DNA of 64,000 bases, taken from contig CBDCFC010000021.1 of the NCBI GenBank assembly GCA_965215945.1, positions 1-64,000 on the forward strand, given 5' to 3'. Numbering within the stretch: the first letter of the stretch is position 1; each line of letters begins with the position of its first letter. The stretch comes from JAHEKD01 sp965215945. GTDB taxonomy: Bacteria > Pseudomonadota > Gammaproteobacteria > Arenicellales > JAHEKD01. Below the pieces are notes generated by a model, which saw nothing but the letters and a program-made list of their open reading frames with translations, was not told where the DNA came from and searched no databases. Shown here piece after piece: positions 50,260-59,318 of the stretch. Both the position numbers and the translations under genes were made by a program.

Positions 50260-53200
50260 ATGGGTTTATTAGACTTTTTTAGACCTGATTGGAAACACAG
50301 CGATCCTGACGTAAGAAAGAAAACTCTCTTGAGAGAAACTGACAGTAATGTTTTAATCGAAGCTCTCAATGAAGAATCAGATAACAGTGTAATTTCAGCC
50401 GTTTTAGAAAATTTATCAACAATAGAAGCTCTTGCCGCAGTAGATGGTAAAATACAGGGGCATACCGGAGAGCTTATCACCAAGAAACTGGCGGGATTAT
50501 ATTTCGAGCAGTCTTTAAAAGCTAAATCAAGTGCAGAAGTATTTTTTGACAAACTGGAAGAAAAACAGATCAGCAGAATTGCCCGTGAGTCATCCAGTGA
50601 AGAGGTTCAGTTAGCAGCCATAGATAAGCTGAGCAGTGAGGAAATGTTAATTTCCGTAGTTCAAAATTCCGATAAAAAAGCAGCACAGCATGCTCTGGAA
50701 AGAATTTCAGATAGAGAACAGCTGCAGAAATTAGCCAAGTCAGCCAGGCACAAAGGCACCAAAGCAGCAGTTCGTAAACGCTATGATCATCTTTATGGCG
50801 AAGAAGAAAGAGCCCAGGAAAGAAGAGATGACGGTCAGCAAAAACTCGAAAAAATTCTCAAAGTTCTCGAAGGCATGGCGACTTTACCTGACTGGTCTGA
50901 GCTAGGTGGAGACTATCAGACCCAGCTGGATCGCTGGCAGTCTTTATCTGAGTTTGCCACCGAAGAGTTAAATCAGCGTTTTAAAGAAGCCTGTACAAGT
51001 TGTATTCAGCGTAAAGACAACTTCGAAAAAGAACAGGCAGAGCTGGCAGAGAAAAATAGAATTATCGAAGAGCGAGTTACAAAAAGACGCAAGCTTCTCC
51101 AGGATTTACTTACAGATACAGAAAGTTTACAGGAAAACCCTGTCGAGCTTTTGGCTGATTATAAAGGCCATTGGGAAGCCATTGGCGAAAGTGAAGAAGC
51201 AGAAGAAAAAGAACTCTCAAGAAAGTTCGAAAAGGCTGTAAAGTCCTTTGACTCCAAGCAGGAAGTTTTAAGAGATATTCGTGATAAGCGCGAGTCTGTG
51301 AAGCAGAATTTAGCGGATATTTGTACGAATGCAGAAGAACTCAAGGATTCGGCTGATGCGGACAATGTAACCAAATCTTTGGAGTCGCTACGTAAAAGAC
51401 TTTTAAAAATATCTCCAGACTTTCAAAAAGAGCTGTCAGCAGAGTTTGAGCAGGCTTCACAAGCTGTAAAAACTTTGAGTGAACAGCTTAGTGAAATTCA
51501 AGCTAAAGCTGAAGAAGCTCAAAAAGAGCTGCTTGCAGAATATAACAAAATCATTGAAACTGTTGATTCATTTGAGACTTCATCAAAGGAAAATACCGAG
51601 ACAGTTAAAGAGCTGCAAAAGAAGTGGAAAGAGATCGATACTCTAAGTTCCAAAGAACAGGAAAAGCTTAATCGTAAATTTCAGAAATCCTGTGATGCTT
51701 ATTTTGACAAAGTTAAAGAGTATGTCGAGGAAAAAGAGTGGAGTGAATTTGCGAACTTAAGTGCCAAGGAAAATCTGATAAAGCAAATGGAAGCTTTGGA
51801 ATCAGTAGAAGACCCTCAGGAACTGGCAAAGCAAATCAAGAAACTTCAGGATGACTGGAAGCAGACAGGGCATGTCCCACATGAAAAGTCAGATGAAGTC
51901 TGGGAGCGTTTTAAATCTACATCCGATAAGCTTTATGAACGTTGTAAGGCTTATTATGAAGAGCAGGATAAGGTTCGCCAGGAAAACCTTGAGCAAAAGA
52001 AGGCTGTTTGTGAAGAAGCTGAACAGCTGGCCAATTCCGAAGACTGGAAAGCTACAGCTGACAAACTGAAAGGTTTGCAGACAAAATGGAAAGAAATTGG
52101 CCCGGGACCGCGCAAAGAAGAACAGGAAATCTGGGAACGTTTTAGAAAAGCCTGTGACGCCTTTTTTGGAAAGCGTAAAGAACATTTTGCTGAAGTTGAC
52201 GCCGGCAGAGAGGAAAATACAGCTAAGAAAGAAGCTCTGGTAGCAGAAATTGAAGAAGTCGCTCAAAGCGATAAAATGCGTGAAGCAGCGCAGAGAATAA
52301 AAGAGCTTCAAAAACAGTGGAAAGAGATCGGTCCGGCTGAAAGATCCAAGGAACAGGACCTTTGGAAACGCTTCAGGAAATGTGCAGATGACTTCTTTTC
52401 TAAACGCAAAGAAAACTATGAACAGGCTCAGTCTAAGCTGGGTGAAAATGCTGAAGTTAAAGAAAAGTTCATTGCAGAGCTGGCGAAGAAACTGGAAGGT
52501 TTGTCTGATGAATCTGACTGGACGGCTCTTTCTCAGTCTTTCAAACAGGCACAAAAAGACTTCAATAACATGCCTGGTGCAGGAGCTGATACTGATAAGG
52601 AATTGAGGAAAAAACTCAGAGAAGTCTGTGACACTTTCTTCAACGCCCGCAGTGAACACTTTGATAAATTGAGTGACGAAGATAAAGAGAATCTCGAGAA
52701 AAAAGAAGAGTTCTGTTTGAAGGTGGAACTTTTTGCTGAGTCGACTGAATGGTCGGAAACAGCTGAGGAGCTCAAGAAATACCAGGCTGAGTTCAAAGAA
52801 CTGCCATCGGTCAATGAGAAATATGATGCTATCATGTTTAAACGCTTTAACGAGATCTGTAATCAATTTTTTGAAAGAAGACGTGAACACTTTGAGGAGC
52901 TGGACGAAACCCGTCAGGAAAACCTCAAGAAAAAAGTCGAGCTTTGTGAAAGAATGGAAGAGATCGCCGGAGTTGAGTTTGAGAGATCAGACTCAGATGA
53001 CGAAGCAGAAGATGTTTCTGTTGAAGATATGGCGGCTCAGTTAAAAAATGCTTTTGCCAATAATTTTGGTGGCTATGAAGAGAAAGCTAAAAAACCGATG
53101 TCTTTCAGAGAGGCTGGGCAGGAAGTTCGCGAACTGCAGGCTGCCTGGAAAGAGGTAGGAGCTGTTCCAAAAGCAAAATCTCAGCAGGTTTGGGAACGTT

Positions 53201-53502
53201 TTAGAAAGGCCTGTGATGTTTTTTATGATCAGCGCAGAGACTTTTATGCTTCCAAAGAGAAAGACTTTGAGAAAAACCTCGAACTTAAAAACTCAATTTT
53301 GAGTGAGCTAAAAGAGGAAGCGGCAAAAGAAGAAAAAGACTTTAAGAAAGTTAAAAGCCTACAAAAAAAATGGCGTGATATTGGTGAAGTTGCGATCAAA
53401 TTCTCCCGCAATTTGAATAAAGATTACCGTGCAATCTGCGATAAGATTTATGGTAATAAAAAACCAGAAGATGAAACAGAGAAAGAGAACATTCGAATTT
53501 AA
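50260..53502 (+). CDS. DUF349 multi-repeat protein
   Basis: A 1080-residue, almost entirely helical and highly charged protein. About eleven DUF349 repeats are seen, best formed in the middle and near the end: LQTKWKEIGPGPRKEEQEIWERFRKACDAFF, LQKQWKEIGPAER...WKRFRKCADDFF, LQAAWKEVGAVPKAK...VWERFRKACDVFY. No TM or signal peptide. DUF349 proteins are poorly understood cytoplasmic coiled-coil proteins. The ATG at 50260 is preferred over 50254 because AGGA (50250-50253) then has 6-nt spacing. The protein is long for the family. Confidence 0.85.
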   Translation: MGLLDFFRPDWKHSDPDVRKKTLLRETDSNVLIEALNEESDNSVISAVLENLSTIEALAAVDGKIQGHTGELITKKLAGLYFEQSLKAKSSAEVFFDKLEEKQISRIARESSSEEVQLAAIDKLSSEEMLISVVQNSDKKAAQHALERISDREQLQKLAKSARHKGTKAAVRKRYDHLYGEEERAQERRDDGQQKLEKILKVLEGMATLPDWSELGGDYQTQLDRWQSLSEFATEELNQRFKEACTSCIQRKDNFEKEQAELAEKNRIIEERVTKRRKLLQDLLTDTESLQENPVELLADYKGHWEAIGESEEAEEKELSRKFEKAVKSFDSKQEVLRDIRDKRESVKQNLADICTNAEELKDSADADNVTKSLESLRKRLLKISPDFQKELSAEFEQASQAVKTLSEQLSEIQAKAEEAQKELLAEYNKIIETVDSFETSSKENTETVKELQKKWKEIDTLSSKEQEKLNRKFQKSCDAYFDKVKEYVEEKEWSEFANLSAKENLIKQMEALESVEDPQELAKQIKKLQDDWKQTGHVPHEKSDEVWERFKSTSDKLYERCKAYYEEQDKVRQENLEQKKAVCEEAEQLANSEDWKATADKLKGLQTKWKEIGPGPRKEEQEIWERFRKACDAFFGKRKEHFAEVDAGREENTAKKEALVAEIEEVAQSDKMREAAQRIKELQKQWKEIGPAERSKEQDLWKRFRKCADDFFSKRKENYEQAQSKLGENAEVKEKFIAELAKKLEGLSDESDWTALSQSFKQAQKDFNNMPGAGADTDKELRKKLREVCDTFFNARSEHFDKLSDEDKENLEKKEEFCLKVELFAESTEWSETAEELKKYQAEFKELPSVNEKYDAIMFKRFNEICNQFFERRREHFEELDETRQENLKKKVELCERMEEIAGVEFERSDSDDEAEDVSVEDMAAQLKNAFANNFGGYEEKAKKPMSFREAGQEVRELQAAWKEVGAVPKAKSQQVWERFRKACDVFYDQRRDFYASKEKDFEKNLELKNSILSELKEEAAKEEKDFKKVKSLQKKWRDIGEVAIKFSRNLNKDYRAICDKIYGNKKPEDETEKENIRI

Positions 53503-53610
53503 ATCTATGACAAACGGAGATGCCTTTTTTTGCGTGTCAAGGCATTGTAATGTAGCCGCTTATCAGTAAATTCGGGGACTCAGGAGAAGAATTGTTAAGG
53601 ATCTAGAGGA

Positions 53611-55173
53611 ATGCTAGTTTTAATACCTACAAAATTGTCAACAGTGGCTAAAGGTATCCTTGAAGAAGCAGGATACGAAGTAGTTCAGGAAGCAGGCGCT
53701 GATCTTGCTGAACTTGCCGCTAAATACCCTCATGCAGACGGAATGATCGTTCGCAGTGAAAAAATTACTGCTGATGTAATTGATAGTTTCCCGCAGCTTA
53801 AAATTATCGTTAGAGCCGGTGCCGGTTATAACACAATCGATATTAAACATGCCCGCAGCAAAGATATCGCTGTTATGAACACTCCGGGTGCAAACTCAAA
53901 TGCAGTTGCCGAAGAAGTTGTCGGACTTATGCTTGCTGGCTGCCGTAACTTCATCCAAGGTGACGTTTCCACAAGAAGCGGTCTTTGGGAGAAAGGCAAA
54001 CTTATGGGAACTGAGCTGACTGCTAAGAAAGTAGGTATACTTGGCTTTGGAAATATTGGTCAGCTGGTAGCTAAAAGACTGAAAGGTTTTGAAGTGGACA
54101 TCATGATCTACGACCCGTATGTCTCCAAAGATAAAGCTAAAGAGTTTGGTGTAACTATAGCAACTACCAGTGAAATTTTTGCAGAGTGCGATTTCATTAC
54201 ACTTCACATGCCTGCGACAGAAGAAACGAACAATATGATCAATAAAGATCTGTTTTCGTTGATGAAAGACGGTTCTGTTCTTGTGAACTGTGCCCGTGCA
54301 GAAATTCTCGATGAAGATGATCTTAGAGAAGCTAAGAAAGAAAAGAATATCATTTTCTGTAACGATGTTTACATGAAAGACGCTCCTGGTGAAAAATCTT
54401 GTGCTGATGTTTCTGAAATCATGCTTCCTCACTTAGGTGCAAGTACTGTAGAAGCTAATACAAATGCAGCAATGAAGGCTGCTAATCAGTTAATCGGCTA
54501 CCTGGATCGCGGTATTTCAACTTTCGTTGTAAATAAAGCAGTTCCGGACGGTTTAGAGCAAATCTTCCAGCAATTGGCTTTTGTTCTGGGAAGAACAGCA
54601 CGCGGTTACCTTGGATCCAATGCAGCTCCACATGAAATTCAGTGCAGTTTCTATGGCAAGCTTAATGAATTTAACAAATGGCTTGTTCCTTCTGTAGTAG
54701 CAGGAATTACTAACGATAAAGCCATCAATGACTACAATGCCGCTGAAGCCTACCTTCAGGAAAAAGGTATTGAGTTAAAGATCCGTGAGACTGATGAAAG
54801 CAAGAATTATGGTGATTCAATCACTGTTGATCTGCTTCAGGAATCCGGCACTTTGGCTCGTGTCAGTGTTCGCGGTACTCTCACTGAAGGAAATGTTATC
54901 ATTTCAAGAATTGATGATTTTGATAAACTTTATTTCGAACCTAGCGGACATAGTGTTATATTCAACTATGAAGATCGTCCTGGTGTGATCGCACAGATAA
55001 CTCAGGCACTTGCTGATGAGGGTATCAATATCGATGATATTCGCTCTCCGCACAATGCTAAAGGAAACAGATCCATAGCAGTTTTAAAAGTAAATAAAGC
55101 TGTTGATCAGGCGATAATCGAAAAGATTAAGGCTCAGTTAAATTGTGAGGTTGGCTTCCACCTTCATATTTAA
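53611..55173 (+). CDS. serA: D-3-phosphoglycerate dehydrogenase
   Basis: A 520-residue protein catalysing the first step of serine synthesis from 3-phosphoglycerate. It has a catalytic domain with IVRAGAGYNTID and NCARAEILDEDDL, an NAD-binding motif VGILGFGNIGQLVAKRL (about 138-154), the catalytic His in LPHLGAST, an intervening domain, and a C-terminal ACT domain (VIFNYEDRPGVIAQITQALADEGINIDDIRS) typical of serine-feedback-type or long SerA proteins. The EP-type acid motif is changed (KDAPGEKSC). The FGE-like gene starts 14 nt downstream, so they are likely cotranscribed. Confidence 0.93.
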   Translation: MLVLIPTKLSTVAKGILEEAGYEVVQEAGADLAELAAKYPHADGMIVRSEKITADVIDSFPQLKIIVRAGAGYNTIDIKHARSKDIAVMNTPGANSNAVAEEVVGLMLAGCRNFIQGDVSTRSGLWEKGKLMGTELTAKKVGILGFGNIGQLVAKRLKGFEVDIMIYDPYVSKDKAKEFGVTIATTSEIFAECDFITLHMPATEETNNMINKDLFSLMKDGSVLVNCARAEILDEDDLREAKKEKNIIFCNDVYMKDAPGEKSCADVSEIMLPHLGASTVEANTNAAMKAANQLIGYLDRGISTFVVNKAVPDGLEQIFQQLAFVLGRTARGYLGSNAAPHEIQCSFYGKLNEFNKWLVPSVVAGITNDKAINDYNAAEAYLQEKGIELKIRETDESKNYGDSITVDLLQESGTLARVSVRGTLTEGNVIISRIDDFDKLYFEPSGHSVIFNYEDRPGVIAQITQALADEGINIDDIRSPHNAKGNRSIAVLKVNKAVDQAIIEKIKAQLNCEVGFHLHI

Positions 55174-55187
55174 TGATTGGAATGTAA

Positions 55188-55919
55188 ATGGCTCTAAAAT
55201 TTTTTAACACCGGCGAGATTATAAAAGATAACTTCGGTCAGGAGTTTTGTTTTATCCCGGAGGGAACTTTCCTCGGAGGAGAAGACGGAAAAACTGAAGT
55301 TGAAATTTTAGCGCCTTTTTACATGGCTCGCAATCCACTTCCAATGGCTTTATTTCATGCCTTCATGAGTGATACTAAACACGAGTTGTCTGATGATGAC
55401 TTTGATAAGCTTTTGGAAGTGTCGCCAATGCCTGACTGCCCGGCTACAAATATTAGCTGGCTCGATGCTAAAGAAATTTGCCGATGGCTGAGAAAGAAAA
55501 CGGGTCATTACTACAGTCTTCCTCAAAATGATGAATGGGAAAAAGCTGCTCGAGGTGAAGATGGACGTCTTTATCCCTGGGGAAATGAGCCACCAGATGA
55601 ATCCAGAGCATATTTTGACAAGCTTGAAAGCGGTACGACCAGTCAGCTTGGGATACGCCCTAAAAGCGCCAGTCCTTATGGTTGTTATGATATGTCAGGG
55701 AATGTTTGGGAATGGTGTATCGATTCATTTGATGACGAAAGAGATCCGCATATTTTGAAAGGCGGTTCATGGCAGAATCCGTCAGAGTTCCTGAATACAG
55801 GTCTAAAAACTTTTAGTTTCCCACCGGAAAAGCGTCGCCCTTACATGGGTTTAAGGCTTTTATACCTTCCTCAGGGTGAAATGCTAGAGTATTATCAAAA
55901 TGCTTATGCGAATCAGTAA
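55188..55919 (+). CDS. FGE-fold (SUMF1-like) protein without catalytic cysteines
   Basis: A 243-residue protein with the FGE-sulfatase fold: FCFIPEGTFLGGED, NISWLDAKEICRWLRKKTGHYYSLPQNDEWEKAARG, YPWGNEPPD, SPYGCYDMSGNVWEWC and LKGGSWQNPSEF...RPYMGLRLL. In true formylglycine-generating enzymes two cysteines lie after the GGSW segment; here that part (residues 191-225) has none. It is thus likely a binding or structural FGE-fold protein, not a sulfatase activator. It has no signal peptide and follows serA closely. Confidence 0.85.
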   Translation: MALKFFNTGEIIKDNFGQEFCFIPEGTFLGGEDGKTEVEILAPFYMARNPLPMALFHAFMSDTKHELSDDDFDKLLEVSPMPDCPATNISWLDAKEICRWLRKKTGHYYSLPQNDEWEKAARGEDGRLYPWGNEPPDESRAYFDKLESGTTSQLGIRPKSASPYGCYDMSGNVWEWCIDSFDDERDPHILKGGSWQNPSEFLNTGLKTFSFPPEKRRPYMGLRLLYLPQGEMLEYYQNAYANQ

Positions 55920-55938
55920 GAAACTGAATTAAAGCCCT

Positions 55939-57066
55939 TTAAATCTCCTCTATAATATCAATAAATTGCTGAGCTATGCTATTCCAGCTGTGGCTTTGAA
56001 TAAGATTTGGCGCAAGCTCCCAGGCTCTTTCTCGTAATTCTAAATCCTTTACGCTTGTGTGCATTACTTCTACAAACTTTGAAAAGTTAATTTCTAGGCC
56101 ATACCCCAGAGCCATTTTTTCCAGTTTGGAGGGAACTCTGATAGATGAACCATCGAGTGTAAAGTCATCAGTTGGTCCGCCATCAGTACAAATGACAGGT
56201 AGACCACAGGCTTGAGCTTCGAGAACAGGCATATTAAAGCCTTCAGCTCTGTAGGGACTAAGATAGATGTCGGCTGAATGGTAAAGTTTGAGCATTTCTC
56301 TTTCGTTGAGATTATCACCTATATATTTAAGGCGGCTTAGAACATCTTTTTGTTCAGCATCGGAAAATTGGCAATCTATAAAGAGTTTGTGGAGCATTTC
56401 CTTCGACTTGTAAAGAGAGTCGGCCCCTTTTAAAGTTAAACTGCAATTGGGGTGACGTTTTATGATCTCATTAAAAGCTTTAAGAAGTGTGTCTATTCCT
56501 TTATTTGCAGTCATAGCTCCGATATGCAGGAAGTTGATATTGGCGCTTTTACGGATCTCTCTTTGTCTCTTGCGGTGTAAGCTGAAGTCTTTCCTGTAGC
56601 GGTAGGCTGGAAAAAAGCCGTGGGGATGGACGATTATTTTTTCTTTTGGGATACCGGTATTTATGAGACCCTTTTTAGACCATAGTGAAGGCGTAACTAT
56701 ATATTGGCCGGACTGTTTAAGTTCTTTAAGTTGCTGGTCTGAAATGTTTTCTTTAGCGTTATCGTACTCGCAGGTGACAAAAGTAAGAAGCTTTTTATGC
56801 TCAGATTCAGAAAAATTGAAGGGAAAAGAAATTCTGAAGTGAATATCTACTGTTGTTTGGCAATTCTTTAAAGAGTTAATCTGTTCTTGATCTTTTTGGT
56901 CAAAAAGTTCAGCCTTTTGCCAGTGAGAGTTGAAGAACTCAGCATCTTTAAAGAATACACTTTGAGGATTTAGTTTATTGAGTTCAAGAGCCAGTGACTG
57001 TGCCACAAGTGAGTAACTGTGTGGTAGTTGTCTCCAGCCTTCAATAAGTATAGTTTTTTGCTTCAC
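55939..57066 (-). CDS. GT-B family 4 glycosyltransferase
   Basis: A 375-residue protein with a GT4-type C-terminal domain: HIGAMTANKGIDTLLKAF, CSLTLKG, YHSADIYLSPYRAEGFNMPVLEAQACGLPVICTDGG, where the E-x7-E pattern (EGFNMPVLE) contacts the sugar nucleotide. The N-terminal half is the acceptor domain, less conserved. It transfers a sugar from a nucleotide donor to an unknown acceptor, possibly cell-surface glycan. It stands alone, with no cluster of polysaccharide genes. Confidence 0.88.
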   Translation of the reverse strand: MKQKTILIEGWRQLPHSYSLVAQSLALELNKLNPQSVFFKDAEFFNSHWQKAELFDQKDQEQINSLKNCQTTVDIHFRISFPFNFSESEHKKLLTFVTCEYDNAKENISDQQLKELKQSGQYIVTPSLWSKKGLINTGIPKEKIIVHPHGFFPAYRYRKDFSLHRKRQREIRKSANINFLHIGAMTANKGIDTLLKAFNEIIKRHPNCSLTLKGADSLYKSKEMLHKLFIDCQFSDAEQKDVLSRLKYIGDNLNEREMLKLYHSADIYLSPYRAEGFNMPVLEAQACGLPVICTDGGPTDDFTLDGSSIRVPSKLEKMALGYGLEINFSKFVEVMHTSVKDLELRERAWELAPNLIQSHSWNSIAQQFIDIIEEI

Positions 57067-57188
57067 TTAAAATCCCTAAAAGTTTGGTAAAACTTTCAAG
57101 CAAATTCTATACCGGGAATGACCATTTTTATTTTCAACTTGGAAAAAATCTTAGAAAGGGCAGGTCAGGGTGATAGCGGGCGATGGTG

Positions 57189-57305
57189 TTATTTTTTAAG
57201 GAAAGGCGGTTTTTTTGTCTTTTCTTTGCGAACTGGTACTTTCGCCTTTTCCGGCTGCTGGCTCTCAATATACTGTTTTATTTTATCAACTATCCATTCT
57301 ATCAT
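57189..57305 (-). CDS. small 38-residue protein ORF
   Basis: The minus strand carries ATG (57305-57303) with a perfect AAGGAGG 5 nt upstream, then 38 codons and TAA. The product begins with an amphipathic or membrane-binding helix (MIEWIVDKIKQYIESQQ) and ends in a basic Lys/Pro tail (KTKKPPFLKK). It lies in the 392-bp gap between a glycosyltransferase and nitroreductase. The ribosome-binding site is the best in this gap, and larger frames on the other strand lack one. No function is known. Confidence 0.6.
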   Translation of the reverse strand: MIEWIVDKIKQYIESQQPEKAKVPVRKEKTKKPPFLKK

Positions 57306-57351
57306 TTGAGCCTCCTTGTGTGTGACATCCCTCATAAATTCTTATTTGTAC

Positions 57352-57367
57352 CACTTACTAAGGTAAG
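57352..57367. repeat. small inverted repeat upstream of the 38-residue ORF
   Basis: ACTTACTAAGGTAAGT is a perfect 6-bp inverted repeat with a 4-nt centre, about 50 nt upstream of the small ORF's start. It may be an operator or a 5'-UTR hairpin. Confidence 0.35.
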
Positions 57368-57458
57368 TCTTTTACGAAGCGAATGCTCTATTTTTTTGAA
57401 AAAAAATAATATTATTACACAAATATGTGCTTTTGAGTGCTCAGAAGTAAATATTTTA

Positions 57459-58064
57459 TTAGTTGAAACGGTTTTTGATAACTATTTCATTTAAAGGAAG
57501 TTGCCCGCCTCTGGGGTTTGCTGGTTCAATGGCTTTGCCAATGGCAACAAACATTGCTAATACGTGGTCTTCCGGCAGCTTAATAAGTTCTGCTACCTTA
57601 TCAAAGTCAAAACCGTCCATAGGACAGGAGTCGTAGCCCATACCTTTGGCAGCCAGCATTAGAGTTTGTGCTGCAATGCCACATGAGCGCATGCATTCAT
57701 CCTGCTGAACCCGGTCTTTTCCCTCATAGTAATTGCCGATTGCAGGAATGAGATAATCCTGGACTTCTTTAGGAGCATTCACCCAGTAACGCTCAGGATT
57801 TTTCGTCCAGGCTTTTTTGTCAGCACATAAAACGACCAGCAGAGATGAATCGGTCACTTGCGCCTGGCCCCAGGCTGCCTCTTTAATCTGATTTCTAAGC
57901 TCTGTGTCTTCAACAATTAGAAAACGCCAGTGCTGTATATTAAAAGCTGTTGGTGAAAGCGCAGCCAGAGATAAAATCTGCTTTTGTTCATCCTCTGTCA
58001 TTATATGATCAGGGTCAAAGTGTTTAACAGATCTTCTTTCCTGAATAGCTTTTAGTACATCCAT
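57459..58064 (-). CDS. nitroreductase-family FMN enzyme
   Basis: A 201-residue protein with the nitroreductase fold: MDVLKAIQERRSVKHFDPDH, LAALSPTAFNIQHWRFLIVED, GIAAQTLMLAAKGMGYDSCPMDGFDFDKV and IGKAIEPANPRGG, matching NAD(P)H-dependent FMN oxidoreductases. Substrates of these enzymes are varied. It lies 15 nt downstream of the His-rich membrane protein gene and is likely cotranscribed with it. Confidence 0.92.
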   Translation of the reverse strand: MDVLKAIQERRSVKHFDPDHIMTEDEQKQILSLAALSPTAFNIQHWRFLIVEDTELRNQIKEAAWGQAQVTDSSLLVVLCADKKAWTKNPERYWVNAPKEVQDYLIPAIGNYYEGKDRVQQDECMRSCGIAAQTLMLAAKGMGYDSCPMDGFDFDKVAELIKLPEDHVLAMFVAIGKAIEPANPRGGQLPLNEIVIKNRFN

Positions 58065-58079
58065 TTTAAACCTTTTAGA

Positions 58080-58970
58080 TTAATGAGGGTGATCGTGCCC
58101 GTGTAGAGCATATTCTTTTCTTGCTTCTTTGGTAAACATAAGAGGGAAAATTACATCGCTCAGACAGCAAATTCCGCCTACAGCTACAACAGTCATTAGG
58201 AAGACTACACCAATTTGATCGATCCAAACCAGTTTGCCGGTATGAGCAATAATGTAAAACAATGAAGCCATAGTTGAGGTGATAACATGGACTGAGTGGG
58301 ACGTAATGGTAGATTTCAGACTGCCCGACAGTACTGCGGCAAGCCCAAGAAAGACTCCGATAATAGCAAAAGGGATGACCTGCATGGGAGATTCAGCTAT
58401 GCAGAGATGCACTTCAGAAGAATAGCCCATCATTTTGGTTGTTATGGTAGGCACCAGAGCATCAGAAATTGTACAGATGACAATGGATCCAATTGAACCG
58501 ATGGTAATTGCTTTGAATAAATTTTTATCGTACTTATAAAACATTGCTGTAGTAGCAATAGCAGAAAAAAGTATGTGGGCCGGGTGGAACAGGTGAAAGA
58601 GGAGGATAAAGCCTACCGGAGAGGGGCCGTGATTTCCATCACACTCTTCTCCATGCTCATGGTCGTGATCGTGGCCGCCGTGGTCATGGTCGTGTGTAGC
58701 ATTAACAAATTCGCTGGCAGACTCAAGAAGTACATCAGAAGTTAGAAAGCAGATAAGCCCGGCAGCTATAATTCCAAGAGTGACACTGAGAACTGAAAAA
58801 GGCAGGTGGCTGAAGAGCTCGTGGCTCAATGGGCCGCCTTTAAAATAGCAATGTTCATCTTCTTCATTTTTGTGCTCATGACTACAGCCTGGCCCATGTG
58901 TATGCTCTTTAACCACAGGGCTGTACTTCTTTGAACCTGCTTTCTTTTCTATCTCTTTTTCGTCACTCAT
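58080..58970 (-). CDS. His-rich polytopic membrane protein
   Basis: A 296-residue protein with five or six TM segments, a cytoplasmic-type N-terminus with HTHGPGCSHEH and a loop with HDHDHGGHDHDHEHGEE, plus a short C-terminal HGHDHPH. Such His/Asp-rich loops bind divalent metals in many metal transporters, but the TM region does not match a transporter family that can be named. Start M at 58970 is preferred over 58979, because GGA would touch the ATG there. The membrane and metal role is inferred. Nitroreductase follows in the same operon. Confidence 0.65.
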   Translation of the reverse strand: MSDEKEIEKKAGSKKYSPVVKEHTHGPGCSHEHKNEEDEHCYFKGGPLSHELFSHLPFSVLSVTLGIIAAGLICFLTSDVLLESASEFVNATHDHDHGGHDHDHEHGEECDGNHGPSPVGFILLFHLFHPAHILFSAIATTAMFYKYDKNLFKAITIGSIGSIVICTISDALVPTITTKMMGYSSEVHLCIAESPMQVIPFAIIGVFLGLAAVLSGSLKSTITSHSVHVITSTMASLFYIIAHTGKLVWIDQIGVVFLMTVVAVGGICCLSDVIFPLMFTKEARKEYALHGHDHPH

Positions 58971-59016
58971 TCTTTTCATTCCAAAATTAGGGGAGGCATA
59001 ACCTATTTAAATAAAG

Positions 59017-59032
59017 TGATAAATCAATATCA
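59017..59032. promoter_or_regulatory. possible operator upstream of the His-rich protein
   Basis: TGATAAATCAATATCA is an inverted repeat (TGATA/TATCA, 6-bp centre) lying where the leftward promoter would be (TTGATA boxes on the minus strand). Its GATA-AT-ATC look is faintly Fur/Zur-like, but the match is weak. Confidence 0.3.
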
Positions 59033-59120
59033 ATAGATTAGGAATGCATATAATAGCATTTTTTTCTGATTGAGCACGATATGTGCGTAATATTGTTTAA
59101 TCGGAAATTAAGGAAATAAA

Positions 59121-59318
59121 ATGGATATATCGAACTCAGTGTTATCTGCTTCATCGGCTTTTCAAAGCCGGGATCCGGAAGAGATAGGGCCAACCCTGTC
59201 CATAAACTTGAGTCGAAATGAACAGATAGATCGCAAAATTGCTCAAATTCAGCGAGACAGGATAGGAATTACCGAAGAGACTTACTTAGAGACAGCCTCA
59301 ATGCCAAGTCAGCAATGA
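59121..59318 (+). CDS. small protein coupled to the FliD-like gene
   Basis: A 65-residue polar protein (start MDISNSVLSASSAFQ) without signal or TM segment. AAGGA lies 7 nt upstream of the ATG, and the stop overlaps the next start by 4 nt (ATGA). Its composition and position suggest a small partner or chaperone of the FliD-like protein; this is inference. Confidence 0.55.
   Translation: MDISNSVLSASSAFQSRDPEEIGPTLSINLSRNEQIDRKIAQIQRDRIGITEETYLETASMPSQQ

Noticed and set aside
51889..52890. 333-residue open frame opposite the DUF349 gene
   Set aside because: Fully antisense to a clearly real repeat protein; its Phe/Leu-rich product is the expected shadow of Glu/Lys codons.
53896..54432. 178-residue frame opposite serA
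   Set aside because: Antisense to conserved catalytic parts of SerA, with no ribosome-binding site or family match.
57118..57494. Two rightward frames of 63 and 103 residues in the gap after the glycosyltransferase
   Set aside because: No start signals; they lie opposite the 38-residue ORF and the end of the nitroreductase gene.
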